Program-made: the position numbers and the translations under genes
Notes under the pieces: model-generated
What the model was told of the DNA's origin: nothing
Database searches by the model: none
Seen by the model: only the letters and a program-made list of their open reading frames with translations
Shown here: positions 44,703-54,200 of the stretch, in pieces
How the letters are laid out: each line of letters starts with the position of its first letter
How positions within the stretch are numbered: the first letter of the stretch is position 1
DNA from: Streptomonospora nanhaiensis
GTDB lineage: Bacteria; Actinomycetota; Actinomycetes; Streptosporangiales; Streptosporangiaceae
NCBI RefSeq assembly: GCF_026642255.1
Contig: NZ_CP113264.1
Location: 1,116,001-1,180,000 of the forward strand
Length of the DNA: 64,000 nt
Direction: 5' to 3'

Positions 44703-46286
44703 TCAAGCGCCGTACGGACCGGTCCCCGTGTCCCGGATGTCCAGATCGCGGCTCATCGCCCGGAACACCTCGTGGTCGATGTCGCCCTCCCGGTACATCG
44801 ACATCAGCATGTCCCGCCGCGCCTGCGTGATCTGGGCGTGCACCGCCTTGCCGCTGTCCACCCGCTGCCGGGCCCGGCCGTCCCCCGCGTCGAGCAGCCC
44901 CCGCACCTGGCTCACCCGGCGGACGTACACGCCGCGCAGGGAGTCGGCGGTCCTCTCGTCCAGCTCCCCCTCGCGGAGGAGCTCGTCCACCTTGCCCAGA
45001 GCCGCACAGCTCATCTGCTCGTCCGCCCGCAGGAACTCCCGCTGCCGGGCGCCCTCCTCGGCGAGGCCCAGCCGCCGCAGCACCAGCGGCAGCGTCATCC
45101 CCTGACCCACCAGTGTCCCCAGCACCACCGCGCCCGCCACGAACACCAGCGCGCCCCGGTCGGTGAAGGGCTCCCCGCCCAGCGTGGCGGGCAGGGACAG
45201 GGCGATCGCCAGCGACACCGCCCCGCGCATCCCGCTCCACCCGATGACGATCCGCTCCCGGAAGGACGAGACCTCCAGGTTGAGGAACCGCACCACCCGC
45301 TGCACCGGGATGACGGCCAGCATCAGCGCCATGCGCAGGACGACCGCCGCGGCCGTCGTCGCCAGGGCGACCCCGAGCAGCCCCAGGAGGGCGAAGTGGT
45401 CCCGCACGGCCGCCGCCACCGCGTCCAGCTGGAGCCCCAGCACCACGAACAGCATCGACTCCAGCAGGCTCACCAGCGTCGACCAGATCGTCTGCCCGTT
45501 CACCCGCACCCTCGGCGGCAGCAGGCCCTCGCCCCGCGTGCCCAGGTAGAACCCGGCGACCACCGCCGCCAGAACGCCGGAGAACCCGGCCATCTCCGCC
45601 GGGATGTACGCGACGAACGGCGTGACCAGCACCACCATCAGCTGGAGGGACGGGTCCCGCATGCGCGTACGCGACCACGCGACCGCCGCGGCCACCACGG
45701 CCCCGTAGAGGAGGCCGCTCACCACGACCTTCACCAGCTCCACCACGCCCTCCTGCGGCGTGAGCGGACGCGCCATCGCGGTGACGGCCAGGCTGAACAG
45801 GGTCAGCGCCACCCCGTCGTTGATCAGGGACTCGCCCTCCAGGATCGTCAGCACCCTGCGCGGGGTGCCCACCCGCTTGAGGATGGCCGACGCGGCCACG
45901 GCGTCCGTCGGCGCGATCGCCGCGCCCAGGGCGATCGCGGCGGGCCACCCCACCGAGGGCAGCAGCAGGTGGAGGACCGCGGCCAGGCCGAACGCGGTGG
46001 CCAGGGTCACCCCCACCGCCATCACGGCGATGGGCCGCATCAGGTCGCGCATGTCGCGGGGCGAGGAGAAGAACGCCGCGTTGTAGATCAGCGGCGGCAG
46101 GAACACGAGGAGGATGACCTCGGGGGAGACCGACAGCGAGTGCATCCACGGCACGACCCCCAGGGCCATGCCGAGCAGCACCAGCACGACCGCGCCCGGC
46201 ACCCGGAGCCGTCCCGCGACCAGTCGGCCGCAGATCACCGCGACCACGATCACCAGCGTGGCGACCACGTACTCCTCGACGTCCAT
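44703..46286 (-). CDS. Na+/H+ antiporter (CPA1 family)
   Basis: 527 aa. About 12 transmembrane helices; signature regions VFLPPLIYNAAFFSS, ALGAAIAPTDAVAASAIL (transport Asp pair TDAVA), ILEGESLINDGVAL (conserved acidic ESLIND), IGWSGMRGAVSLAIALSLP (Arg of the NhaP-type antiporters). The C-terminal ~130 residues form a cytoplasmic domain (MSCAALGKVDELLREGELDERTADSLRG). Exchanges Na+ (or K+) for protons. ATG 46286. It is followed by chitinase promoter sequence; its own promoter is probably in 46287-46501. Confidence 0.93.
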   Translation of the reverse strand: MDVEEYVVATLVIVVAVICGRLVAGRLRVPGAVVLVLLGMALGVVPWMHSLSVSPEVILLVFLPPLIYNAAFFSSPRDMRDLMRPIAVMAVGVTLATAFGLAAVLHLLLPSVGWPAAIALGAAIAPTDAVAASAILKRVGTPRRVLTILEGESLINDGVALTLFSLAVTAMARPLTPQEGVVELVKVVVSGLLYGAVVAAAVAWSRTRMRDPSLQLMVVLVTPFVAYIPAEMAGFSGVLAAVVAGFYLGTRGEGLLPPRVRVNGQTIWSTLVSLLESMLFVVLGLQLDAVAAAVRDHFALLGLLGVALATTAAAVVLRMALMLAVIPVQRVVRFLNLEVSSFRERIVIGWSGMRGAVSLAIALSLPATLGGEPFTDRGALVFVAGAVVLGTLVGQGMTLPLVLRRLGLAEEGARQREFLRADEQMSCAALGKVDELLREGELDERTADSLRGVYVRRVSQVRGLLDAGDGRARQRVDSGKAVHAQITQARRDMLMSMYREGDIDHEVFRAMSRDLDIRDTGTGPYGA

Positions 46287-46328
46287 CCCGCGCCCCCCGC
46301 TCGACTCCCGGCCGGACCAGGATCGCGC

Positions 46329-46370
46329 CGTCGGTCCCCCGGCGCCTCCGGACGCGCCGGGGGACCGACG
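46329..46370 (-). terminator. Terminator after fbiB
   Basis: Perfect 17-bp stem (46329-46345 / 46354-46370), 8-nt loop, downstream of the fbiA-fbiB unit. Confidence 0.75.
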
Positions 46371-46501
46371 GGAGGGGCCGGACCCGGGCCCGCGCCGTCC
46401 GCCGCGGGCGGGCCCCGGAAAGGACGGACGCCGGCCCCGCGGTGCGGGAGCCGGCGTCCTGGAGCGGTGGACACGGGTCCCGCCCGGGGGCGCCGCGCCC
46501 G

Positions 46502-47797
46502 CTACCGCACCGTGACGAAGTCCTCCGGGTCGCGCGGCGGGCGGTCCCGCGGGGGCTCGGACGCGTGCCCCACGGCCACCGACCCCATCGGCTGCCAGTC
46601 CCGGGGCACGTCCAGCACCTCGCGCACCACGTCCGCGCAGAACATGGTCGAGGAGATCCAGGCCGAGCCCAGCCCCTCCATGGCCAGCCCCACCAGCAGG
46701 CTCTGCACCCCGGCGCCCATCGCCACCTGGAACATCGACCGCTCGGCGTCCGCCCGGCGCGCGTCGGGGTAGGGGTGCGCGCCGTCGGCCACCAGGAAGG
46801 GCACCACCAGGTACGGCGCACCGCGCAGCACGTCGCCGCGCCGCGTCCGCCGGGCGATCTGCTCCTCGGTGAAACCGTCGCCGCGCAGGTCGGCCACCCA
46901 CGCCTGCAGCATGGCGTCGAGCAGCTTCTTCCTCGTCTGCGCCGACTCCACCAGCACGAACCGCCACGGGGTCGTGTGGTGGGGCGCGGGGGCCGTCACC
47001 GCCGTGGCCACCGCGCGCCGCACGGCGGCGGGGTCCACGGGCTCGTCGGTGAACGAGCGCACCGTCCGCCGGGCCGGGACCACGTCCCGCGACCCGTACC
47101 GGAAGAGGTCGTCGTCGGCGGCGCGGACCAGCGCGGCCGCACCCGGCCCGTCCTCCTCGGTGACCAGCGCGCCCAGGCCGGTGACGACCGCGACCGGGAC
47201 ACCGCTCGTCTTGCCCTTGACCAGTTCGCCCGCCGCGGCGATCTCGTCGGCGACCGCGTTGACGGTCGCCTCCATCAGGTTGCCGTGGGTGTCCTCGGTG
47301 CCGCGCAGGTCCTGGACGGCCGGGAGCCCGGCCGCGCCGATGGCGACGTCGGTCTGGCCGACCCGCCACGGGCGCCCGAAGGTGTCGGAGACGATCACGC
47401 CCACGTTCACACCCCGGCGCGCGCGCAGACCGGCGCGGATCGCCCGGGCGGAGGCGTCGGAGTCCTCGGGCAGCAGAAGGACGGTGCCGGGCTCGACGTT
47501 GGAGGCGTCCACCCCGGCCGCGGCCATGACCAGGCCCTGCCGCGTCTGCACGATCCGGGTGCGGCCCGCGCGGGCGACCACCCGAACGGTCTCGGCGTCC
47601 ACGGCCTCGTCCCGGCCCATCCGCCGGGAGCGCCCCTCGGCCTTGCTGACCACCTTGGAGGTGACCACGACGATGTCGCCGTCGGCCAGGGGGGTCCCGG
47701 AGGCCTCCGCCGCCTCGGCGACCAGGGCGGCCAGGTCGTCGCCCTCGCGCACCTCGGGGATGCCGCCGAGGCCGCGTACCCGCAGTTCGGCGCTCAA
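46502..47797 (-). CDS. fbiB: FbiB: F420-0:gamma-glutamyl ligase fused to a nitroreductase-like domain
   Basis: 431 aa. N-terminal CofE ligase ([62 protein letters not shown]) adding glutamates to F420, and C-terminal FMN-dependent nitroreductase-fold domain ([44 protein letters not shown]) that reduces dehydro-F420. The two-domain form is typical of actinobacteria. Start TTG 47797 overlaps the fbiA stop (TTGA), the usual coupling. Confidence 0.96.
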   Translation of the reverse strand: MSAELRVRGLGGIPEVREGDDLAALVAEAAEASGTPLADGDIVVVTSKVVSKAEGRSRRMGRDEAVDAETVRVVARAGRTRIVQTRQGLVMAAAGVDASNVEPGTVLLLPEDSDASARAIRAGLRARRGVNVGVIVSDTFGRPWRVGQTDVAIGAAGLPAVQDLRGTEDTHGNLMEATVNAVADEIAAAGELVKGKTSGVPVAVVTGLGALVTEEDGPGAAALVRAADDDLFRYGSRDVVPARRTVRSFTDEPVDPAAVRRAVATAVTAPAPHHTTPWRFVLVESAQTRKKLLDAMLQAWVADLRGDGFTEEQIARRTRRGDVLRGAPYLVVPFLVADGAHPYPDARRADAERSMFQVAMGAGVQSLLVGLAMEGLGSAWISSTMFCADVVREVLDVPRDWQPMGSVAVGHASEPPRDRPPRDPEDFVTVR

Positions 47798-48795
47798 CCC
47801 CCGGTCCCCCCGTCCGCGGCGCCGCGCCCCGCCAGCTCCACGGCCAGGTCGACCGCGGCCCGGGCGATGGCCTCGGTGGCGGCGGGATCGCTCATGTACA
47901 GGGGGCGCGAGCGCACCTCCACGCCCTCGACCACGGTGCCGGCGTCGGCGTCGTCCACCAGCCAGCCGTCCAGGAGGTCGGGGCCCAGGTGCTCGGCGAC
48001 CGCGCCCGCGCCGGTCTCCACACCGATAGCGGTCAGGCAGGCGTCGGCCATGCCGCGCACCGGCGCCCCGCCGATGATGGGGGAGACGCCCACGACGGTC
48101 TTGCCGACCATGGCCTCGCGGATGCCGGGCACGTTGAGGATCGACCCGACGCTGACCACGGGGTTGGACGGGGGGATGATGACGGCGTCGGCCTCGGCGA
48201 CGGCGGCCAGCACGCCGGGGGCGGGCCCGGCCGCGTCGGCGCCGACGCTGATGATCTGCTCGGCGGGCAGGGCGGCCCGGTGCCTGATCCACCACTCCTG
48301 GAAGTGGATCGCCCGGCGCCCGCCGCCGTCGTCGACGACCACGTGCGTCTCGACCTGGTCGTCGGTCATGGGGATCAGGCGTACGCCCGGCCGCCAGCGG
48401 TCGCAGAGCGCCTCGGTGATCGCGGAGAGGGGGTACCCGGCCGCGATCATCTGGGCGCGTACGATGTGGGTGGCGGTGTCCCGGTCGCCCAGGCCGAACC
48501 AGGTGGGCTTCATCCCGTAGGCGGCGAGCTCCTCCTTGACGGTGAAGGTCTCGTCGGCCCTGCCCCAGCCCTGTTCCTCGTCGATCCCCCCGCCGAGGGT
48601 GTACATCACGGTGTCCAGGTCCGGACAGATCCTCAGACCGAAGAGGGTGATGTCGTCACCGGTGTTCCCGATGACGGTGATGGTGTTGACCGTGGTCTGC
48701 TCGTCGGTGGCCGGTGCGCCGATTCCGAGCGCGGCCTTGAGGCCGCGGAGGAAACGCGCACCGCCGATACCGCCGGCCGGTACGACTATCCGCAT
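47794..48795 (-). CDS. fbiA: 2-phospho-L-lactate transferase FbiA (CofD)
   Basis: 333 aa. Joins activated phospho-lactate/phosphoenolpyruvate to FO to give F420-0 or dehydro-F420-0. N-terminus [21 protein letters not shown] (nucleotide-binding Gly loop), [33 protein letters not shown] motifs, [33 protein letters not shown] (substrate pocket) and [16 protein letters not shown]. Coupled to fbiB. FbiD (guanylyltransferase) is not in this window. Confidence 0.96.
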   Translation of the reverse strand: MRIVVPAGGIGGARFLRGLKAALGIGAPATDEQTTVNTITVIGNTGDDITLFGLRICPDLDTVMYTLGGGIDEEQGWGRADETFTVKEELAAYGMKPTWFGLGDRDTATHIVRAQMIAAGYPLSAITEALCDRWRPGVRLIPMTDDQVETHVVVDDGGGRRAIHFQEWWIRHRAALPAEQIISVGADAAGPAPGVLAAVAEADAVIIPPSNPVVSVGSILNVPGIREAMVGKTVVGVSPIIGGAPVRGMADACLTAIGVETGAGAVAEHLGPDLLDGWLVDDADAGTVVEGVEVRSRPLYMSDPAATEAIARAAVDLAVELAGRGAADGGTGG

Positions 48796-49044
48796 GCGTC
48801 CAAGTCTGGCAGGCTGGGGGCGTGTATGGGTCGTCTGCCCCGCCGTGGGCTCGCGCCCCTCGTGTGACCGTTCCGGTACCGGGAGTCCGTGAACCCCGGG
48901 GCGAAGGTCGCCGTCTCACCCCTTCGGCCCGCTCCGGTGTCCCCCCGCACCTCCACCTGGACGCGGCCGATTCACCCGACAGTCCGACGATATGCCAAGC
49001 TTCCACCGACGCGACGGCGAAGAAGCAGCAGAGGGGAACCTCTC

Positions 49045-50412
49045 TTGAACAACGAAACACTAGAACGCCTGCGCCTTCCCGGGGCCTGGGTCCTGGTCGG
49101 CGCGGTGGGAGCGTCCATGCTCTCGGGCCTCATCCGACTGATCGCGGGCTCCGTCTTCCCGGGCACCTTCACCGGCGCGATGGGCGGGGCGAGCGGGTCG
49201 TTCTTCGGCCTCCACGTCCCGCTGCTGCTGGCCGCCGCGGCCGCACTCGTGCTGACGAGCGAGCGCACGCGCCAGGCGGCGTCGCCGATCGTGCTCATCG
49301 GCATGATCATGAGCGCGGTCGGCCTGCTGTTCGCCGCGGTCAACCTCATCACCGAGTTCGTCGGCGCGGCCGACGCCGGGAACATCGGCCTGGGCTTTGC
49401 GGGCTTCGTGTCCACGCTCGGCTCCGCCGCGGTGCTCGGCATCGTCGGCTTCGCCCTGCTCAAGGTCTTCGGGGACCCGACGCTGGTGCCCCGGCCCGCA
49501 CCGCAGCAGCAGTACCAGTACCCGCCGCAGCAGTACCCGCCCGCGACCGGCGCGCAGCAGTCCTTCGCGCAGCCCGCGTACCCGGTGCAGGACGCGGGCT
49601 TCCCGGCCGCGGCCGACCCCGCGCAGACCGGGTCCGGGATCCAGCAGGGGTACGACGCCTCGCAGCAGTACGGTCAGCAGTACGCGGCCGACGCCGCCCA
49701 GCAGCAGTACGGGACGGGTGCTCAGCAGGGCTACGCCCAGTACGGCCAGCAGGCGGACGCCTCCGGGCAGCAGCAGGCCTACGACGCCTCGCAGCAGTAC
49801 GGTCAGCAGTACGCGGCCGACGCCGCCCAGCAGCAGTACGGGACGGGCGCGCAGCAGGGCTACGCCCAGCAGGGGTACGACGCCTCGCAGCAGTACGGCC
49901 AGCAGGCGGACGCCTCCGGGCAGCAGCAGGCCTACGACGCCTCGCAGCAGTACGGTCAGCAGTACGCGGCCGACGCCGCCCAGCAGCAGTACGGGACGGG
50001 CGCGCAGCAGGGCTACGCCCAGCAGGGGTACGACGCCTCGCAGCAGTACGGCCAGCAGGCCGACGCCGCCGCCCAGCAGGCCGAGTACGGCCAGGCCTAC
50101 GACCCGGCCCAGTACGCCCCGCAGAGCACCGAGCAGATGCCCGTCGTCGGCGAGCAGGCCGCCCAGGACGCCATCCAGTACGGCTGGTACCAGGGCGCCG
50201 ACCAGGGCCGGCCCGCGCAGGACGCCCAGTCCGAGGGTAAAGTTGATCCATTCTTTAACTCGGGCGAGAACAACGGTACGGACGCGTCCGGACAGGGCGG
50301 CGGATCGTACGGAGGCCAGTACGGCTCCGGCGCCGGATACGGCTCTGACCAGCAAGGACAGGGCGGTACCGGTGGCCAGCAGGGCTGGTACGGCAGCGAG
50401 GACAAGCGCTGA
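49045..50412 (+). CDS. DUF5336-type membrane protein with Gln/Tyr-rich tandem-repeat tail
   Basis: 455 aa. Four N-terminal membrane helices (about residues 12-150, e.g. LLLAAAAALVLTSER, LGFAGFVSTLGSAAVLGIVGFALL), as in the DUF5336/mycobacterial 34-kDa antigen family, then a ~290-residue low-complexity tail of Gln, Tyr, Ala, Gly and Asp containing three near-identical blocks (YDASQQYGQQYAADAAQQQ). Start TTG 49045, with GAGGGG upstream inside an AGAGG-GGAA-CCTCT hairpin that may mask the ribosome site. The upstream in-frame extension is not family-like. Function unknown; the tail is prion-like in composition. Confidence 0.8.
   Translation: MNNETLERLRLPGAWVLVGAVGASMLSGLIRLIAGSVFPGTFTGAMGGASGSFFGLHVPLLLAAAAALVLTSERTRQAASPIVLIGMIMSAVGLLFAAVNLITEFVGAADAGNIGLGFAGFVSTLGSAAVLGIVGFALLKVFGDPTLVPRPAPQQQYQYPPQQYPPATGAQQSFAQPAYPVQDAGFPAAADPAQTGSGIQQGYDASQQYGQQYAADAAQQQYGTGAQQGYAQYGQQADASGQQQAYDASQQYGQQYAADAAQQQYGTGAQQGYAQQGYDASQQYGQQADASGQQQAYDASQQYGQQYAADAAQQQYGTGAQQGYAQQGYDASQQYGQQADAAAQQAEYGQAYDPAQYAPQSTEQMPVVGEQAAQDAIQYGWYQGADQGRPAQDAQSEGKVDPFFNSGENNGTDASGQGGGSYGGQYGSGAGYGSDQQGQGGTGGQQGWYGSEDKR
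49651..50085 (+). repeat. Near-identical in-frame tandem repeats in the DUF5336 tail
   Basis: Units start at 49651, 49780 and 49933 (129, 153 and ~153 bp = 43, 51, 51 codons). The copies are almost identical at nucleotide level, including synonymous positions, so they arose by recent duplication; the first lacks a 24-bp block (QGYDASQQ) present in the others. Confidence 0.9.
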
Positions 50413-50460
50413 TCCCCGATCGGGGCTCCACGCACTCCACCGCCCTGGAAGGCCGTGAAT

Positions 50461-50539
50461 TGCGTGGTAATCCACAGAACGGACATCTCCGAGTCGCCGT
50501 TGGCGGTTCGTTACATGATATTCAGTGGATTACCACGCA
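50461..50539. repeat. 15-bp perfect inverted repeat, arms 49 bp apart, upstream of whiB2
   Basis: TGCGTGGTAATCCAC (50461-50475) and GTGGATTACCACGCA (50525-50539) are exact complements. The right arm ends 7 bp before the whiB2 -35 box. Could be two oppositely oriented binding sites for one regulator, allowing DNA looping, or a large hairpin of the upstream transcript. Confidence 0.75.
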
Positions 50540-50545
50540 GGGCGC

Positions 50546-50575
50546 TTGACTCGAAGCAAGCGGCGCGCGTGTAAT
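50546..50575 (+). promoter_or_regulatory. whiB2 promoter
   Basis: -35 TTGACT (50546-50551), 18-bp spacer, -10 TGTAAT (50570-50575). A small GGTGG-GATT-CCACC hairpin follows in the leader. Confidence 0.6.
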
Positions 50576-50651
50576 TTCAAGGTGGGATTCCACCCGGCCC
50601 GGGGGACGAAAATGGGTCGGGGACATCTATGGGGGGCAACAGGAGGTGCGC

Positions 50652-50939
50652 ATGAGCGAGGTCATCCCGCTGGCGCACGGCTCGGACGAAGATCTGGGCT
50701 GGCAGGAACGTGCCCTGTGCGCGCAGACGGACCCGGAGGCGTTCTTCCCCGAGAAGGGCGGCTCGACACGGGAGGCCAAGAAGGTCTGCCAGTCGTGCGA
50801 GGTACGTGCGGAGTGCCTGGAATACGCGCTGGAGCACGATGAGCGCTTCGGTATCTGGGGGGGACTCTCCGAACGCGAGCGCCGTAGGCTGAAGAAAGCC
50901 GCCGGGGGAGATTTCGATTTCCTGGCGGACATGCTCTAG
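50652..50939 (+). CDS. whiB2: WhiB2/WhmD-type regulator
   Basis: 95 aa. WhiB iron-sulfur regulator: C23, C46, C49, C55, GIWGG turn at 67-71, then RERRRLKK. Its place between fbiA and the manB region matches M. tuberculosis whiB2 and Streptomyces whiB, needed for sporulation septation/cell division. ATG 50652 has AGGAGG at 5-nt spacing; a GTG at 50646 overlaps the ribosome site and is unlikely. Followed by a strong terminator. Confidence 0.92.
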   Translation: MSEVIPLAHGSDEDLGWQERALCAQTDPEAFFPEKGGSTREAKKVCQSCEVRAECLEYALEHDERFGIWGGLSERERRRLKKAAGGDFDFLADML

Positions 50940-50953
50940 GGCACGCGTCCACG

Positions 50954-50986
50954 ACGCGCGTCCGGGCCACGGGCCCGGGCGCGCGT
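50954..50986 (+). terminator. Terminator of whiB2
   Basis: 15-bp stem with one G-U pair (50954-50968 / 50972-50986), ACG loop, then CTTTCGTGTT. The rest of 50987-51241 probably holds the promoter and 5' leader of the next gene; no other gene supported. Confidence 0.75.
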
Positions 50987-51241
50987 CTTTCGTGTTCCCG
51001 GCCGTTCCGGGCGACCGGGTGACGATTGCCGCGCACACCCCCGGGTAGTGAATAAGCCGATATGGCGGTCCGGGGCGGGGCGAGACGAATAGACCCGTAA
51101 TGGCGCCGGGTGGCGTATCGTGATGTCCCGCGCGCGCCAGCCGCCCCCGGCGCACCCACGCGCCCGCCGGCCCCACGGCCGGACCCACGCGGACCCGAAC
51201 GGGGTCCTGCCCCCTTCTCCCGGAGAGATCCCACCACAGCC

Positions 51242-54200
51242 GTGCTCGACCCCGATTCCGACCGACACGTCGTCACCGCGGTCATCGTGTCCCACGACGG
51301 CGCCCGCTGGCTGCCCGAGACGCTGTCGGCCCTGCGCGCCCAGTCCCGCCCCGTCCAGCGTGTCGTGGCCGCCGACACCGGCAGCGCGGACGGCAGCGCC
51401 GACATCCTCGGTGAGCACCTGCCGTCCGGCGCGGTCGTCGACCTGCCCGCGCGCACCGGGTACGGCGACGCCGTCCGTGCCGCACTGGAGCTGCCCCGCG
51501 CGAGCACCGCCGTGCGCGGGGCCGACGAGGACGCCACGGAGTGGATCTGGCTCGTCCACGACGACCTCACCCCGGAGGAGGACACCCTCGCGCACCTGCT
51601 GGCCGCCGCCGACCGGGACCCGCGCGCCGCCGTCCTCGGGCCCAAGCTCCGCGACTGGTTCGACCGCCGCCTCCTCGTGGAGGTCGGCGTCACCATCGAC
51701 GGGGCCGGCCGCCGCGAGACAGGCCTCGAACAGCGCGAGTTCGACCACGGGCAGCACGACGGCAACCGCCAGGTCCTCGCCGTCTCCAGCGCGGGCATGC
51801 TCATCCGCCGCGACGTGTGGGACCGGCTCGGGGGCTTCGACCCGGCGCTCCCCCTGTTCCGCGACGACATCGACTTCTGCTGGAGGGTGGGCGGGGCCGG
51901 ACTGCGCGCCCTGCTCGTCACGGACGCGGTGGCCTACCACGCCGAGGCCTCCGCGCGCAGGCGCAGACCCATCACCGCCACACGCAACCACCCGCGCAGG
52001 GTGGACCGCCGCCACGCGGTCTTCGTCCTCCTGGCCAACCTGCCCTTCGGCGGCATGGTGGGCGCCCTGGTCCGCAACTCCGTGGCGTCGCTGCTGCGCG
52101 TCGTGACCTACCTGCTCATCAAGCAGCCCGCCAACGCGCTGGACGAGGCCGCGGCGATCACACTGGTGTACGTGCGGCCCCTCCAGCTCGCGCGGGCCCG
52201 CTTCCGGCGCCGCCGCGACCGCCGCCGCACCTACAGCGCCATCCGCCCGTTCCTCGCGCACGGGGTGGCGGTGCGCCAGTTCTACGACGTCGTCACCGGC
52301 CTGCTGTCCGGTGAGCCCGTCCGCAACACCCCCGGCCGCCACCAGGCCGTCACCGCGCCGCCCGCGGCCGAGGACGAGGACGAGGCCCCGACCGACAGCA
52401 ACGGCTTCGTGCGCAGGGTCCTCCTCCGGCCGGGGGCGCTGCTGTTCCTCGGGCTCACCGCGGTCACGCTCGTCGCCGAGCGCTCCCTGCTGTTCGGCGA
52501 CCTCCTCGCCGGAGGCGCGCTGCCCCCCGTCGCGGGCACCGCCGGCGACATGTGGGCCCTCTACCTGTCCGGCAGCCCCGACAGCGGACTGGGCTCCGAC
52601 GGGCCCGTCCCGCCCTATGTCGGGCTCCTCGCCCTGCTGTCCACCGTCACCCTCGGCAAGCCGTGGCTGGCCGTCACCGTCGTCCTCCTGGGCTGTGTGC
52701 CCCTGGCGGGCGCGACCGCGTACGCCCTCGCCCGGCAGGTGCTGGGCTTCCGCCCGGCCCGCCTGTGGATGGCGGCCGCGTACGCCCTGCTGCCGGTCGC
52801 CACCGGCGCCGTCGCCCAGGGCCGGATCGGGACCGCACTGGTCCACGTCCTGATGCCCGTGCTCGGCCTGCTGCTGGTGCGGCTCGTCGCCATGCCCCCG
52901 CGGCCCTCGCGCCGGGCCGCGTGGGCCCTCGGCCTGGTCCTGGCGGCCGCGACCGCGTTCGTCCCCATGGTGTGGCTGCTGTCCCTGGTGACCGGGGTCC
53001 TCGTGGCCCTGGCCTTCGGGCACCTGGGCCGCCGCGTCTACGTCAGCATCGCGATCGGCCTCGGGCTCCCCGTCGTGGTCCTGCTCCCGTGGTCGCTCGA
53101 ACTGTTCCTGCACCCCACCCTGTGGCTGCTGGAGGCCGGGCTGCACCGCCCCGAGCTGTCCGCCCCGGGCGCCGCCCCGCAGGAGCTCCTCCTGCTCTCC
53201 CCGGGCGGCCCCGGCACCCCTCCGTTCTGGGTGACGGCGGGGCTGGTCGTCGCCGCCCTGTGCTCACTGCTCCTGCTCCGCAACCGCGTCCTGGTCGCCG
53301 CCGGGTGGTCGCTGGCGCTCTTCGGCGTCCTCGTGGCCATCCTGACCGCCCGCGTCGTCATCGAGCCCTACTACGGGGGGCCGCCCGCCCCGGTCTGGCC
53401 CGGCGTCGCCCTCGCCTTCGCCGCGACGGCGGTCCTGCTGTCGGCGGCGACCGCCGCCCGCTCCTTCGGCGACATGGTGCGCCTGGGCGGCGCGCGCCGG
53501 GTCTTCGCCGTGGCCGTGGCGGTGCTCGCCCTGACCACCCCCGCCTCCGCGGCCGCCCTGTGGATGTGGAACGGGGTGGAGGGGCCGCTCACCGCCCGCG
53601 CGACCCCCGTCGTCCCCGGGACGCTGACCGGCGCCGACGGCGGCGGCACCGAGCCGCGCACCCTCGTGGTCACCCCGGACGGGGAGGGCGGGGTGGACTA
53701 CGTCGTGGTGCGCGGGCGCGAGCCCCGCCTCGGAGAGGAGCGCATCGTCCCCCCGGCCGGGGCGCGCGCGGCCATGGACCGCGCCGTCGCCGGGCTCGCC
53801 GCGGGCCAGGGCAGCGACCAGGTCCACACCCTGGCCGACCACGGCGTCCAGTACGTGCTCTACCCGCGCCCGGAGGTGAGCGGCCCCGCCGACGCGACCA
53901 TGGTCGACACCCTGGACGGCACCCCGGGGCTCGGCAGGCAGTCGCTGTCCCAGCACTACGCGCTCTGGGAGGTGGGAGTCCCCACCGGCACCCTGCGCGT
54001 CGTCTCCGAGGACGGCGCCGGCTCCGAGCCGCTCCGGGTGAGCGGCTCGGGGGACGAGCGGACCGCGGAGGTGCCCCAGGGCCGCACCGGGCGGCGCCTC
54101 GCCCTCGCCGAGGCCGCGGACCCCGGCTGGCACGCCACCCTCGACGGGGCCGAACTGCCCCCGGTCGCGACCGAGGGCGGGACCCAGGCGTGGGAGCTCC

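Noticed and set aside
48889..49044. N-terminal extension of the DUF5336 protein
   Set aside because: Arg/Pro-rich, unlike membrane N-termini in the family; TTG 49045 has the only ribosome site near the first helix.
49651..50085. Repeat array considered as CRISPR
   Set aside because: Units are 129-153 bp, in frame and coding, with no unique spacers or cas genes.
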